This document shows, piece by piece, positions 11,751 to 24,120 of a DNA stretch of 64,000 nucleotides. A program made the position numbers and the translations under genes. This DNA comes from Paramecium sonneborni (taxonomy: Eukaryota > Ciliophora > Oligohymenophorea > Peniculida > Parameciidae), in the NCBI GenBank assembly GCA_905182985.1, contig CAJJDN010000013.1:49441-113440 (forward strand), read 5' to 3'. The notes under the pieces were generated by a model. The model was not told the origin of the DNA and ran no database searches. It saw only the letters and a list, made by a program, of their open reading frames with translations. The first letter of the stretch is position 1. Each line of letters begins with the position of its first letter.

Positions 11751-12336
11751 TTATTATATTGTTATAATATAAAATATATAAATAATAAAATTTTTAATTA
11801 ATTTATAAATAAAAATAAACTTCAATTTTAAATATAATTGTTAACTCATATATCTCCATTTTCTTAAAGTTATATTAATTTTCATAATAAACAGAAATAA
11901 TTTAATCATTTTTTCATTTCTGATATTTAGATATAAAAAACAACATTAATATTAAGAGTTAAATATTACATAACAAAATAACAAGAATCTATGAAAGAAT
12001 AAAGAAACTTATTGTTTTATTTCATATAATTTCAAATTAATCCTACGTATATTCAATTATTAATTCTTGTTTAACAAAATAAGTATGTTTAAAATTGCAA
12101 ATCTTTCTTAATAAGGCTATTCTAATTTAGAAAATCTATATTAAATGTCAGATTTAATCATTTTCATTATTACCAAATGATAACCATCATCAGTGCTATA
12201 TAATATAGTATAATCCTGATATACTCTATCTTAGAATAGATGTGATTATGATTTAAAAATACTACTTAATATCTATTTCTCTAAAAAGAGTATGGAATTT
12301 TATAACTTTAATTTTAATTTTAAAATAGATTTGCCT

Positions 12337-12918
12337 TCATTTTTTGTTTTAATGTTAGATGAGAATTTGATAAGTCATCTTGGATATGTGATATTACTTA
12401 ACCAACAAAATTTATTAATTTTTTACTTCATCTAATTTATTTTTTTATTTTTAATCATTTCTATTTCTTTTTTTAGGATTAATTACATAAAAAAAATAAT
12501 TATTAAGTTAGTTTGTAATTTATAAATGATTTTCACTTATAAACAATTATGTTTTTTAATCAATTGGAATTTAAGTAGTTTAATTCAAATGTATCATTTT
12601 TATTTTTTTTATTTAGCGTAATTTAGCTACCTAATGCCAATTAATAAGCTTATTAATATTATCATTCTCAAATCTTACTCTCTTTCTTTAGGATTCATTT
12701 TTAAGGTTGAATTATATTATGGATTCTCTTAATGCAAATCTTAAACCTTTTTAGAGTTTTTCAACTTAATTTAGCTAAAAATCTATAGTTATTGTTTATA
12801 GTATTACTGAAACGAAGTTTGGATAATACTTTGAATCATTTAATTTTTTTTAAATATTGTATTTATAAATTTTTTGGAATAGCAAATTATAAACTATAAA
12901 AGTTAAAAATTAATGCAT
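12337..12918 (-). CDS. probable gene of unknown function, exon structure unresolved
   Basis: The reading frame is open from 13035 down to TGA at 12337-12339, and its codon use looks coding: KLQKGLRFALRESIIQF, NESQRKRVRFENDN, INPKKRNRNDQK. The first in-frame ATG is at 12918, giving about 193 aa. Further coding-like stretches in other frames lie on both sides, at 13040-13070 and at about 12050-12340 (DDGYHLVIMKMIKSD). Extra exons are therefore likely, but I could not find consistent joins. Basic and Gln-rich; no family recognised. Confidence 0.4.
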
Positions 12919-13211
12919 GAATTGATCAATTAATTATGAATTCAAGCTCAAGACATTATTAGTTTTTTGAAAATAACAAGTTAAATATTTCTTTCCTTTA
13001 TTTAAAAATTCGATTTATTATTGGTTTTTTAGGTTTCAAAAATCTTTAAATGTAAGAATGATAGAGTTACATTTGATTTTAGATCATTATTTAAAGTTTA
13101 TATAATGTTATTTATTGTAATAATTTTATTGAATAAAGAAGAGTAATCTAATTATTAATTAATGTATAATAATTATTACAAATAAAAATAGATCATATGA
13201 ACTCATTCATT

Positions 13212-13754
13212 TCATAGTTCTAATAAGATTGTTGATTCTTACAAATTATCTACAATTTTTAGAATTATTAAATTTTCTCTCATTCTAGTTTTATTCCTTT
13301 AGCAAGTTTTTAAATGATTTTAGTTACTAACGTTCTTAGATTTTAGAATGCTTGGTTGTTAATCTGATTTTTAAAATTGTTTAACTTTTTAAATCTTGAT
13401 AAAAGGCAGGAGAGGGTATTGTTCACAATGATGATATTAAAAATTTTGACTTTTATTTCTTTGGCTTTGACGTAATGCTATTTTTTTAGATAATAATCGA
13501 GGAATAAAGGAATGAGCTTATTGCCCTATTTCTTAAGTTTAGTTTAAATTTGCATCAAATACTTGTCTTTTAACTCTTTATGTTTTCTGGATATCCAATT
13601 TATCTTCAACCTTTTCATGTTTGTTTTCTATCTATTAACTTAATGATAGATTTTGTTTAGTTTTAATACCAAAATCTTAACTGCTTGGTTTTTAAAAATG
13701 CTGATGATTTTTGAATTGAATAAAAGAAGGAGAATCGTTTTCAATTATACTCAT
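13212..13754 (-). CDS. unknown basic 180-aa protein
   Basis: An intronless frame of 181 codons beginning MSIIENDSPSFIQF and ending at TGA. It is rich in Gln, Lys, Ser and Asn, with no membrane segment or recognisable motif. The composition resembles the other disordered Gln/Lys-rich proteins in this window. The start is the first ATG of the open frame. Confidence 0.5.
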
Positions 13755-14516
13755 TTTGAATGGTGGTTCAAGATTTTTAGTTTTAAAAATGAGCATAGAG
13801 ATTCTTTAATTAAACTTCAAATAAATCTCTCAATAATATCTTTTTATATTGATATATAATGTTATTAATTTAATACGTAAATTTATAATTCAGTGTAACT
13901 CAAATGCTTATGTATTGATAATAATATTTTTAAATTAATAAAGACGTCACCAAATATTCAAAATAAAAAAAAAAAGAAAAAATGCATATAGAGACCCAAG
14001 TCTATCGATTTTGACTTAAATTTAGTTTGTTTCTATTATATTCTATTATTTTAATTCTTTAAACAATCAACTAAAAGGAAAATTAAGGAGAATATAGATT
14101 GAGTAATTTTAAAACTCTTTTAATTTTTGAAAACACTACTCATTTATAATTTTGTTATTGATATCTTTATTGTTTAATGTTTTTGAGTTATTATTTTTAA
14201 TGTTTTGTAATTCTAATAGTTATATAATTAAAAATTGCTATTTTCATTATGAATTTGTAATAAATATGATTCTGTAGTCAGGATGATTTACTTATAAAAA
14301 GTTTAGAGGATTTATTGAAAAATGAATTCTTAAGAGAGAGTTTAATGAAATTTTAAATTTTAAATTGAATTAAAATTAGGAATTATCTAATTTTAATAGG
14401 AAAGATGAATGATTAAAATAGATATTGAGAATAATATACAAAAATATATTATATTGGGAAAGAAAAAAATAGATGTTTTTAAATTTAGAATTAGTTGAAA
14501 GTAAATTAATTTAATA
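13755..14516. other. intergenic region between divergent genes
   Basis: 760 bp of very AT-rich DNA with several T- and A-runs between two divergent genes. I see no credible frame or RNA gene in it. Confidence 0.5.
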
Positions 14517-17500
14517 ATGTAAGAAGAATAAAAACTTTATTCAATTATATTTCCTGATTCGAACTTGTAATCTATAAATCAAGTACCGTTTTTCATAAGA
14601 GATTACGAAATAAATAGAAAACAAATTTATAGCTCAGCATTTTCAAATGAATTGTTAATTTTAGGACATTATGTAACTTATTTAAATTGAGAATAATTAG
14701 AGTTGTATTTCGATAATAGATGTAGTGACTAGAAACTACATAGTATAATATATGAATTTGAATAATTAAGGATGTATAGTAACTGCAGCTGCAATAGGAT
14801 ATTATAACAATTATATATTGATAGGTACATAGAAGGGTAGATTAGAAATGCTATAATTATGTAATTCAATAAAATAATTTGATATTCTAAAATAGATTGA
14901 GATAATAAAATTTAGTACATGTTAGATTTAGAATATATTTTTAACAAATGGAGATTTGGCAATAATAATTGATTTAAAAAGCATAAAATGTTTATATACA
15001 AATTAGTTGACATAGATGGTTTAAAAGTAAAAAAAAGAAGAAAGCAACAAATATTAATTATTATAATAAGATATTGAAACAATAACTGAATAATTTGAAG
15101 TTGGAATAAGTGCAAGTGCTTATTGTCATGAGACAAATCAATTAGTAATTTCATTAGGAGATAGTTCTTTAATTGTATATACATTTATAGGAGAAGACAT
15201 AAACTCTAATTTAAGGAATTCAAAAACTTATGTGATTGAACCCTTTGAAATAATAAATAAACTTACAATCAGTAATGATGGTAGATTATTGGCTATAGCT
15301 TAATGTAGAATGATAAATGGTTTAGAATATAAAATTAGTATAGTGGATTTAAATAGAAAAGGAAAGGTAATTAAAAAATATTAATATTATGATGGAGCTG
15401 AGGTATTTGATATGAAATTCTTTCCTATTTAAAATAAATTATATGTTGTAATAAATACAGGATAACTATTTGTTATTGATATAGATTAAAATAATGATGA
15501 AAGATTGAATATATCTAATTTAGGTGATGTTTCTAAATCAATTTATCCATTAAGTTAATATTAAGAATTTCCTAATTTATTATAGATTTCAGAAAATGGA
15601 TTAATTTAAATTATTTCTTTTGATACATAAAAAATTGATCATTTAATTTAAATGCCATTTCTTTATTTTATTGAATTAAAATTATAAGAAATGTTTAATT
15701 ATAAACCATTATTGTAATAATTTTTTTAATCATCCTTTTATATTGGATTTTCAGGTATAGATAAGAAAACTTAATCTAATTAATAAATCATGTTAAATGG
15801 AGAATAATATTTTGAACCATTATATGATGGTATTTTAAAAATGAGTGAATTTAGAGAATTTTATAAAACAGAATTTTAAGAAAGATTAAAACATAGAAGA
15901 AAGAAATATGAATTAAGAATATAAATATTAGCTTGGTCACTTAATAGTATTAAATAAAATTCTATACCTTAATCTTTTGGAATGGGTATACCATAATAAT
16001 TAGATTTAAAAAAAAATGAAAGTGAAAAATAAGATTATAGAAAACATTCAAAATAGAAAAAAAAGAAATAATTTATGAAAATTGAATAATTCTTTGATAC
16101 TACTTAAGATTCAGATAATAAAATGTTTTTATATTTAAGTGATCTTGCTGATGCTTATCTCAGATAATATAATGATATGAAACTTAGTGATGATAGATAT
16201 TTAATGATTTCCAAACTCTTATAAAATATACCATATTAAAATTTAACCATGATGCTTCTAGGTAATTGCTCTTTATTATTTGATGTCAAACTTCCATTTA
16301 AAGATTATATGATTGATTTAATCAATAAAGTTGATAGATTAAGTTATTTAGATCTTAGTAATAATAATATTACTTTTGAAGATATCAAAAAGATTACTCG
16401 TCTAAATTAATTGAAATATTTAGATTTATCAAGTAATCATCTTGGTAATCAATCTAAAAAACCAATGATGAAATAAAAAATGAGATATTAAAATTTAGAA
16501 ATGGTTAATGATGAAGAATAATAATTAATCTCTGAAGAAGATTTCTCATTTTATAAATTACTTTTTTAAAAAATTCCTATTATTAATCTTAGAAACAATT
16601 AATTCACTGATGAAGAGGGATGCAAATTATTAAAGACTCTTGAAAATAATGAAGATTTAAGAGTTTTAGATATATCTGGAAATTAATTATTTAAAGAATA
16701 AACTAAATCTTAACTAGAAATATTAATTAAAAATAAAAATCTAATTATGAAGAATACTCAAACCTTAATTATTGAGTTTTCTGAAGAATTATCAGAAACT
16801 GCTATGAAATTCTTTACTAAATAAATTATTGAGAAATTTACTATTCAACAATCTGAAGAATAAAAATAAGCTAGATTTTCTGATATAGAAATGCCTGAAA
16901 ACTTAGTAAATGAGGAGTTACCAATGAATTTCTATTTATATATTGTAAACTCTAATTAGAATTACTATTGGGATTAATCTCTATTATAATTGTATGAAAG
17001 ATATGATGAAGGAGAAGTAGATGAAATCAAAACATGCTTTGTATATATTATATTATTATTTATAGTGTTCATTTATAATGATATACATCAAAATGTGTTT
17101 CGATGTATTTGATGTAATTTAAAAAAACTTTATTGAATGTTTAAAACAATGCTTTTGCTCAGTATTTTTTATTAAAAAATACATCTTATGTTGTTATTGT
17201 GTATTTTTATAAAGTAATTATGGATCATTCATCACTCATCTATTAGGTATTAAAACAGCTGATTATGAATATAACAACAAAAAAGATGATCTTAAAAAGC
17301 ATCTTGAAAATAGTAAGTATCCACTAAATATAATATTTTGGATTAACTTTTTAGCATTTTATTTTATTTGTGTATTTGTACCTATATATTTTGTACTTGC
17401 TTGTTAAGGTCATTAATGGACAGGACATTTTATATATTGTGGTTATGCATTTGCTGTTTGCATATTGGAACTAAGATTAGCTAAAACTTGTATTGATCAT

Positions 17501-19727
17501 TAAATTACTCATTCTGAATTTTCTAGTGGTCCATACTGGAAGAGAATAATGTTTTTTGTAATAATATATATAATATAAATTTAGAGTAAAGATTTACTGT
17601 TGAGTCAAATGGCTAAATTTGATGTATATTCTGATATTTGTTTTATTACAACTGTAATGACTTGTGGGGATAATCCAGCTATTGGATATTGTGCAATAAT
17701 AATTATGTTTTTAACATTGTCTACAACGATGTTTCATATTTTAAGTTTGTTATTATCTAGATAAGATGGTGATGAAAATTATATTGATTATTTATGTAAT
17801 TATTGTTCTTTTGTTGAAATACATTTAGTAGGTTCATTATTAGAAAAATGGACAATTTAAAATACAACAAACTTTTTATGGATGAAAGGTATTCCAAACA
17901 GAGTTTATGCAGCAACATTTAGAACATTTGCAGAAGACTTTCCATAATTTTTATTATAAGTAATTTACTTATTTTTAAATCCAAATAAAAAATCAATAGA
18001 AATTTTAATGCTTTCTTTAGCATCATCAACAATATCAATAATAATATCAATAACAAAATCATTAACTATAACTAAAGCTAATAGAATTAATGATATAATA
18101 ATGATGAATGAAGTAAAGACAAAGTTAGGTTTACATAAAGAAGTAACAGATCCTAAATTAAATGAAGAATTAATTTAATTTTTACATGATTATTATTAGA
18201 ATTTTGATGGAGAAGAACATGTTCAAATATTATAATATGGAATGGTTGATAATAAATATTTAAGAAAACCTTTGGAAAATACTACTAATATAAGAACAGT
18301 AAAAGGATAGAAATAAACAATCAAAATAATGAAAGGAATATCTATGTTAGTTGAATAATAATAATAATAATAATAATAATCATAAAAAGCATAACCAATA
18401 ATCAAAAATCCAACTTAAGCATTAGATTATGAGAAATTGGATTTTTTTGAACCATATTTATTTTTGATGAATAGCAATTAAGCAAAATTAATTTAGAAAT
18501 TATATCAAAGAGGGTAAGAAATGATTCCTGAAATAGCATAAGTACTATTAGAATTGGAAATACAAGATTATGTAGATAATGTTCCTTCATTTTAAAATGA
18601 ATATGAAAAATTTGATTTTTTTGAGGGTAGTTTTATTGAAAGTTTTGAAGTTTAAATAAAAATCTTAGAAACAATATATAGATATGTTAAAATAGATATA
18701 AATAAAGAATTATCTATTTTAGATATTGGTTGTGGTACTGGATTTACAGGAACAGCTATATTAAAATTATTAGAAAAATTAAAACCAAAAGGAACATTTA
18801 AAATTTTATGTGTTGATCATATTCCATAAATAATAGAGAGAGCAAAAAATGTAATAGAAATGGGATTTGAAGATTTCTTATAAAATAAAATAATTTAATT
18901 TGAAAATTATGATTGTAGAAATTCTTTGATGTAATTTGGATAATTTGATATAGTAAATTATGGTTTTGCTGTTTATTAAGCTGAAAATATATTAGTAAAA
19001 TAGGATGGTATGGCTATAATACCAAAAATAGTATTAACACCTTAAGAACATGAATTTTATGCTTTATATAGATATAATGATAAAGAAGATGAATTAATAA
19101 ATTTAAATTTAGAAGCTTAATCAGGATAATTAGTAGCAAAAGAACTTTAATATCCAGATCTATATTAATGTATATATATATAATTGTTAATAATTAGATT
19201 TTGAAATAAAGAGAGGAGAATAATGTAGTATATGTGGTTAATAAATAATGAAATAAAGTTAATTTTATTCTCCATGGTTATGTAAACATTACTGCATTGA
19301 ATGTGGTTAAAAGGATGATGATAAAACAGAATTATCAGAATTTACAATATTAAGTAATTTAGTATTTATTCCATCATGTTCAAGTGATGAGGAAATGAAT
19401 AGATTAAGTTCATATAAATTTGGACATAACCTATTCCCTAAAAAGAATTAATAACTTAATAAATATCATCCCATAGATTGTCATCCATGTTAAAGAGAGA
19501 AAGGAGAAGAAAGAGATTTTGATCCATTACCTAGATATATATGTTTAAATTGTAGACCTGGTAAATTTGATGGATAGCATGTTGATATATGTTATGAATG
19601 TGCTAAATGTTTTATTGATGATGAAATGGAAAATGAAAGAGATCTTAAGTTATACTATTTATCAGGACATTAATCAAGCCATTTATTATTGAAAATCCAT
19701 TTTTATTATGATTATAATAATTATTGA
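14517..19727 (+). CDS. giant WD-like / LRR / membrane / PIMT-like / Cys-rich multidomain protein, 1,709 aa
   Basis: One frame continues for 1,710 codons once three introns are removed: 14673-14700 (28 nt), 17041-17065 (25 nt) and 19170-19197 (28 nt), all ending TAG. Order of parts: residues about 20-330 are beta-rich repeats like a WD propeller. About 590-720 are leucine-rich repeats (RLSYLDLSNNNITF, LKYLDLSSNHLG, LRVLDISGNQLF). About 835-1130 hold multiple membrane segments ending near FAEDFPQFLLQVIYLFL. About 1300-1490 resemble protein-L-isoaspartate O-methyltransferase, with KLIQKLYQRGQEMIPEIAQV and the SAM-binding LDIGCGTGFTG followed by acidic-loop ILCVDHIP. The last 175 residues are Cys/His-rich (CSICG, CKHYCIECG, YICLNCRPGKFDG, CYECAKC), suggesting a zinc-binding ZZ/RING-like fold. 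No TGA or obvious gene boundary separates the parts. I do not know a named protein with this order. Confidence 0.75.
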
Positions 19728-20094
19728 TGAATTTAGAAACATTAGATATTTTGATTATTCTAATCAATCTGTATTCAATTACACATTCTAATTAGTATTG
19801 CACTATTATTAATGATCCTTACATATCTACATAGTCTCATTAAATAAAAAACTAGAGAATCTGACATTTCATAATATAAGATCTAACCTATTATACTTGT
19901 GGCATAAATCGACAAATATAAAATTACAAAAAAACAAAAAACTAAAACTTCTAAAGGAAAAGTATTTTTTCTTTCTCTTATAATTTTCAAGTAAAAAGAT
20001 GAATATTAATGTGATACATGTTCTTTTTCATTTACCTTAGACAGCCAAGAATAATGAATATTTTAATACATTTTCTTATTATATATAAAATAGC
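19728..20094. other. convergent intergenic spacer
   Basis: AT-rich spacer between convergent stop codons. No gene or motif is seen. Confidence 0.5.
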
Positions 20095-21052
20095 TCATTA
20101 TTATTATTACCTAGATTCTTTCTATAATTTCCTTTATTTTACTGTCTATCTCCATACATATATTATCAATCCCCATTTCACAATTACTTTCACCCCAAAT
20201 AAAAATACTAATCCCAAAAACCCTCCTTAATTTATTTATCAACTTTCCATACTTGATTGTGATATTTTTATGAATAAATTAAACCAATTCTCATATTCTC
20301 TTAATTTCCCTTCTAAATTTATTGGTATTAATTTTGCTTTTGGATACTATTACATCAGAACCTTCTCATATGTGCCTAATTCATCCACTAAACCTAATTC
20401 TTTTGCTTCTTAACCTATATATATATTATTTTCCAATTATTCCTATCTTAATTTTAATTACTCTCTTCTATTCAACCAACATTCATTACTCAACTGCTTA
20501 CTTCTAAATCCATAATAACTTTCTAAATAATCCATTTCTAGTTAACTTTTGCTTTTAATTGGTGAGTTTACACATAAATTATGATTCACTATTTCATTAG
20601 ATTAATATTACAATGACTTATATTAAATATAAAATATTTTTACATTTATGCCTTAATCTTATAGAAATTCTCCAAAATTCAATTTATTTTAATAAATTTA
20701 TGTGAAACCAATCTTAGATGTATTTTAAGCATAAGATTTATTTCCCAATTATAACAATTAATATGCATTGCCTAAACTATGTTCAGTTGCAAATGTATAA
20801 AGAGGTAACCCATTTAGATAATTGGTAATCCTCTTTTTTAACACTTCAACTTAATAGGGACATCCTCCTTTAGAATTTATAATTAATCCCAAAGCTATTA
20901 CACTTCCTCTATTATAATTCTCCAACTAATGAGATATTTAACTAACTCTATAATGTATAAATCTATTATTACAATTAAGAATTTATTGAACCTTGAATTC
21001 TTAATACTAACACTGTTTTTTAGAAAAATATTTTTGATATTAATTAACTCAT
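20095..21052 (-). CDS. S49 (SppA/signal peptide peptidase-like) family protein, possibly inactive
   Basis: S49 proteases digest leftover signal peptides and membrane fragments with a Ser-Lys dyad. The 301-aa product has the family order: VLVLRIQGSI, ALGLIINSKGGCP (compare 'LRINSPGG'), LPLYTFATEHSLGNAYQLL (compare 'P..a..e..AASGGY'), then IGQEAKELGLVDELGT, a strong C-terminal S49 signature. The usual Ser in 'ASGGY' appears to be Gly in LGNAY, so catalysis may be lost. A C-terminal membrane helix (LGLVFLFGVKVIVKWGLIIYV) is assembled by intron 20226-20252 (27 nt, ends AAG). The other intron is 20948-20972 (25 nt). Coding length 906 nt. Confidence 0.78.
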
Positions 21053-21092
21053 AATAATTATAAATAAATATTAAATGATAGTGAAATTATTA

Positions 21093-21749
21093 TCATACAA
21101 TCTAAGCATTTCTATCTTATAATTTTTAGTTGTGTTAATTTTCATCAATTACAAATATTACAATATTTTCTTTTTATAAAGATTTACTTCTTTAACATTA
21201 ACACCTTTATTAATGTAAACAATTATATGATTCAGTTCTGTAATTATTGATTTAAGAGGCTGATCTCTATATTTTATTTGCCTATGAGATTTGCAAACAA
21301 GGTTAAATACTTTAAAATCGATTAGCAATTATTTTTTCAATACTTCCTTGTCTACTTAAGAATCTAAACCTATCATAATTAACTTTGTGCCACTCTCTTG
21401 CGTTAAATTTCTTCTTCTATTAGATAAACTATCCTTAAGTTTTTGAGAATTAGTTTGTCACTACATGTTAAAAAGGCTTTTTGTCTTACTAAAAATTAGT
21501 AGGGATATATTGCTTCTTTTTGAACAGCTAATGTATATTGCAATATCGAATTTGTAATAAACTTTTAGTCTATTTTGAACATTTATCTTCATTATTGAAT
21601 ACTTCTTTATGAATAGAACTACTTGTTGAATAACGTCGATGAAGTTAGTGAGAAGATCTAGCCTCTCTAATGAATTTTATTGTTTAGTAACTCATTTATT
21701 AATTAGCAGTTGTCTCAATTGTTTTAATTTTTGACCCTTTCAGAAGCAT
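21093..21749 (-). CDS. unknown basic, Gln/Ser-rich protein, 218 aa
   Basis: A single open frame of 219 codons starting MLLKGSKIKTIETT. It is strongly basic with scattered RS/SR pairs (RSSHQLHRRYSTSSS, KIQRSASQINN) and many TAA/TAG glutamines, so it is probably disordered. No domain is recognised. It sits 40 bp upstream of the S49 gene on the same strand. Confidence 0.55.
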
Positions 21750-22488
21750 TAAATTTATGATTATTTTCCTTAATTTATATATCAAATTACTATACCATCA
21801 TCCATAAAAATATTAAATATTGTTTATATCATCCTAGATTACATTATTATATACTCCTCGATATCAATAAATAATAATCCGTAATAATTTATTAAAAGTA
21901 AATTAACAACTTATGGATTAATAATATTCTAAATTAATTAAATTGTTAATTTTCATTATAAATTAAAAGTCTTAAAATATTTGTAATCATATTCAAAATA
22001 CTTTTCTTTATTTTAGATCTATTACTCAACTTTCTCATACAGGGAAATATTATATCATATTTTATATCTGTTATAATTTATTAGATAATTAACTGACCCT
22101 GAACTAATTTGACTTTATTTTCATAGATTATCCTAATCATTTGATCTTTAATCCTATACCTTAAATGAAATTGCTAAAGATTATTTAAATATTCATTTGA
22201 GTATTAAACTTTCTCTTAATTGCATAATTTTAGTAATTTAATAATAAAATAAGAAGGTTCACAATTATTGTCAAATTTTAGATAATTTAAATTTGGTCAG
22301 AGAAAATCTTCATTTTTATGATGAAATTATTGTAATTTAATACAATTTAATTTATAGAATATCAAAATTTTTTGGAGCAAAATTTAATGATAAAATTTTA
22401 TATAAGACGGCATTGGGGTTCTAAACAATTATTCAAATTATTATAAAATTTGTTAAAATTATATAAATCTTTAGTCAATAAAAATATT
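21750..22488. other. AT-rich spacer with a weak plus-strand ORF
   Basis: An ORF of 95 codons on the plus strand (21913-22200) and a second coding-like stretch (reading NEIAKDYLNIHLSIKLSL near 22165) could be exons of a small gene. I found no consistent join, and random ORFs of this size are common with a single stop codon. Nothing else is seen. Confidence 0.3.
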
Positions 22489-23211
22489 TCACACTATTTA
22501 TTTGATTAAATGAGATTTTATTCTATCAAAAATTTTTATCTCCACCAATTCATTGAATCTAACAGTTTTCTTTTTTTATTATTCATCTATTAATTAATCT
22601 TTGTTACAACTAACTTACTTTAAATTTGATTTTGATCTTACTCTTTCGATATCTGATTTGGATCTTAAAGGTCTTTATATGTCTACTTAATTATGTATAA
22701 CTGAATTTTTTCGAAGAGTATTTATTAAGAACTTCTTATTACCTTCTAGATCTTCCCTAAAAGTTTGTATTTTTTAAGGTATTTTAATATTTATTTTCTT
22801 AAAGTTAAACTTTATTTTTTTTGTATTACTAGCTGATCCACCAATAGGAAAGTCATATTATTTTTGATGAATCAATTTATTTCTATCTGAAACTATATTT
22901 AATAATCCTTTTAATTTATTTTCTTCAAGAAATTTAGGTCTAATTGGAGAAAGTGATCTTTCTTCTATTAATTTGTTCTTCTATGTATTTTCAACTTTAA
23001 AAGGTTCAAAACGAAAAAATTCTCTATTTGTTGTGATAGCTTTGATTGTTGGAGATTCAAATTATTGTTAATTATTACTCCTGGAACTTAATTATTACTT
23101 CACATTTTATGGAGATAGATAAGGTTCTTAAAAATATGTATTAAGTAATGGTATTTTGAATCCCTTTAACATATAAAGAGGTTCATCATTTTAATAATGT
23201 TTGATTGCCAT
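22489..23211 (-). CDS. unknown basic protein, 240 aa
   Basis: An intronless frame of 241 codons from MAIKHYQNDEPLY to TGA. It is rich in Lys, Ser, Pro and Gln, with short motif-like pieces such as RSLSPIRPKF and KKKTVRFNELVEIKIF. The KTVRF-type element resembles an RVxF PP1-docking site ([KR]-x-[VI]-x-F), which is an inference from four residues only. Probably disordered; family not recognised. Confidence 0.6.
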
Positions 23212-23286
23212 TGTATAGAGGTTCAAAACACAATATAAAAATTTATAATAGGTAAGAAAAATAATTTATGAATAAAGTATTATTGA

Positions 23287-23862
23287 TCATGACATTCCAA
23301 AAAACCTTGGTGTTTCAAAATCCAAATTGATATTTTCTTTTAATTTTTGATTACAATTTTAAATAGGTAAATTGAATTTTTTTTCATCTTTCTATTTTTC
23401 TTCAAAGACTTCATTAAAATTTTGTTTCTAATTAGTTATGCTCTTTTATTGCTTATTTTTATTCAAAACTTAAGATTAAATTTGAATTATCTTACTTTCT
23501 TTTTAAGTACTATCAAGAATGTCTTTTAACTTAATCACATCAATAGGATTCTAAGCCATGTTTAAATCTTATAATTTTAAAGATCTAAAAGAACTATTTG
23601 CCTTTAAGTTATCTTACTTTCCCTATTGTTGACTTCGTTAACTTTACAGTTAGTCGTGAAATTAAGCAAGACTTTAGTTCTTTTACAGTTAATCACCTAT
23701 TTGACAGATTTGATTGTGTTTGTTTTTCATAGCATTCTTATACATAGCCATCTTTGGAGAAATCAGAGTCTGTTAGTTGTTATTCTTCATGAAATGTATT
23801 AGAGTTTTGTTATTTTTATGTTATATATTAGAAATCCTTTTATGAATAATCAATCTATCCAT
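23287..23862 (-). CDS. unknown Gln/Asn-rich protein, 191 aa
   Basis: A single frame of 192 codons starting MDRLIIHKRISNIQ and ending FGMS. A second in-frame ATG (MAQNPIDVIKLKDIL, codon at 23559) heads a more conserved-looking half and could be the real start. Low-complexity QQ/NN-rich composition, no known domain. It is 75 bp from the next minus gene. Confidence 0.55.
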
Positions 23863-24120
23863 AAAATAAAGATCTAATCAGATATAATGTCATAATTCCA
23901 TTATAAAATATGAGCAATTATGTTAATAATTATGTATTCAGTTATTTAGATAACTCATGTTAATTGTGAAATTACATTATTTAATTCATTGTCAGTTATT
24001 TATATTATTTGTCTTAACATTATACATTTAATTATGAAATCCTATATTTAATCTATAAATTTTATTGTCTTTCATTATAAATTATATAAATTAAATTATT
24101 TACATATGTAAATAGAGAAT

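Noticed and set aside
17041..17111. Gene end at TGA near 17111 splitting the giant gene
   Set aside because: A canonical 25-nt intron (17041-17065) removes the frame change and leaves a continuous, protein-like frame.
18223..18590. Minus-strand ORFs rich in Tyr/Leu
   Set aside because: They are the reverse of Gln (TAA) repeats in the long plus-strand gene.
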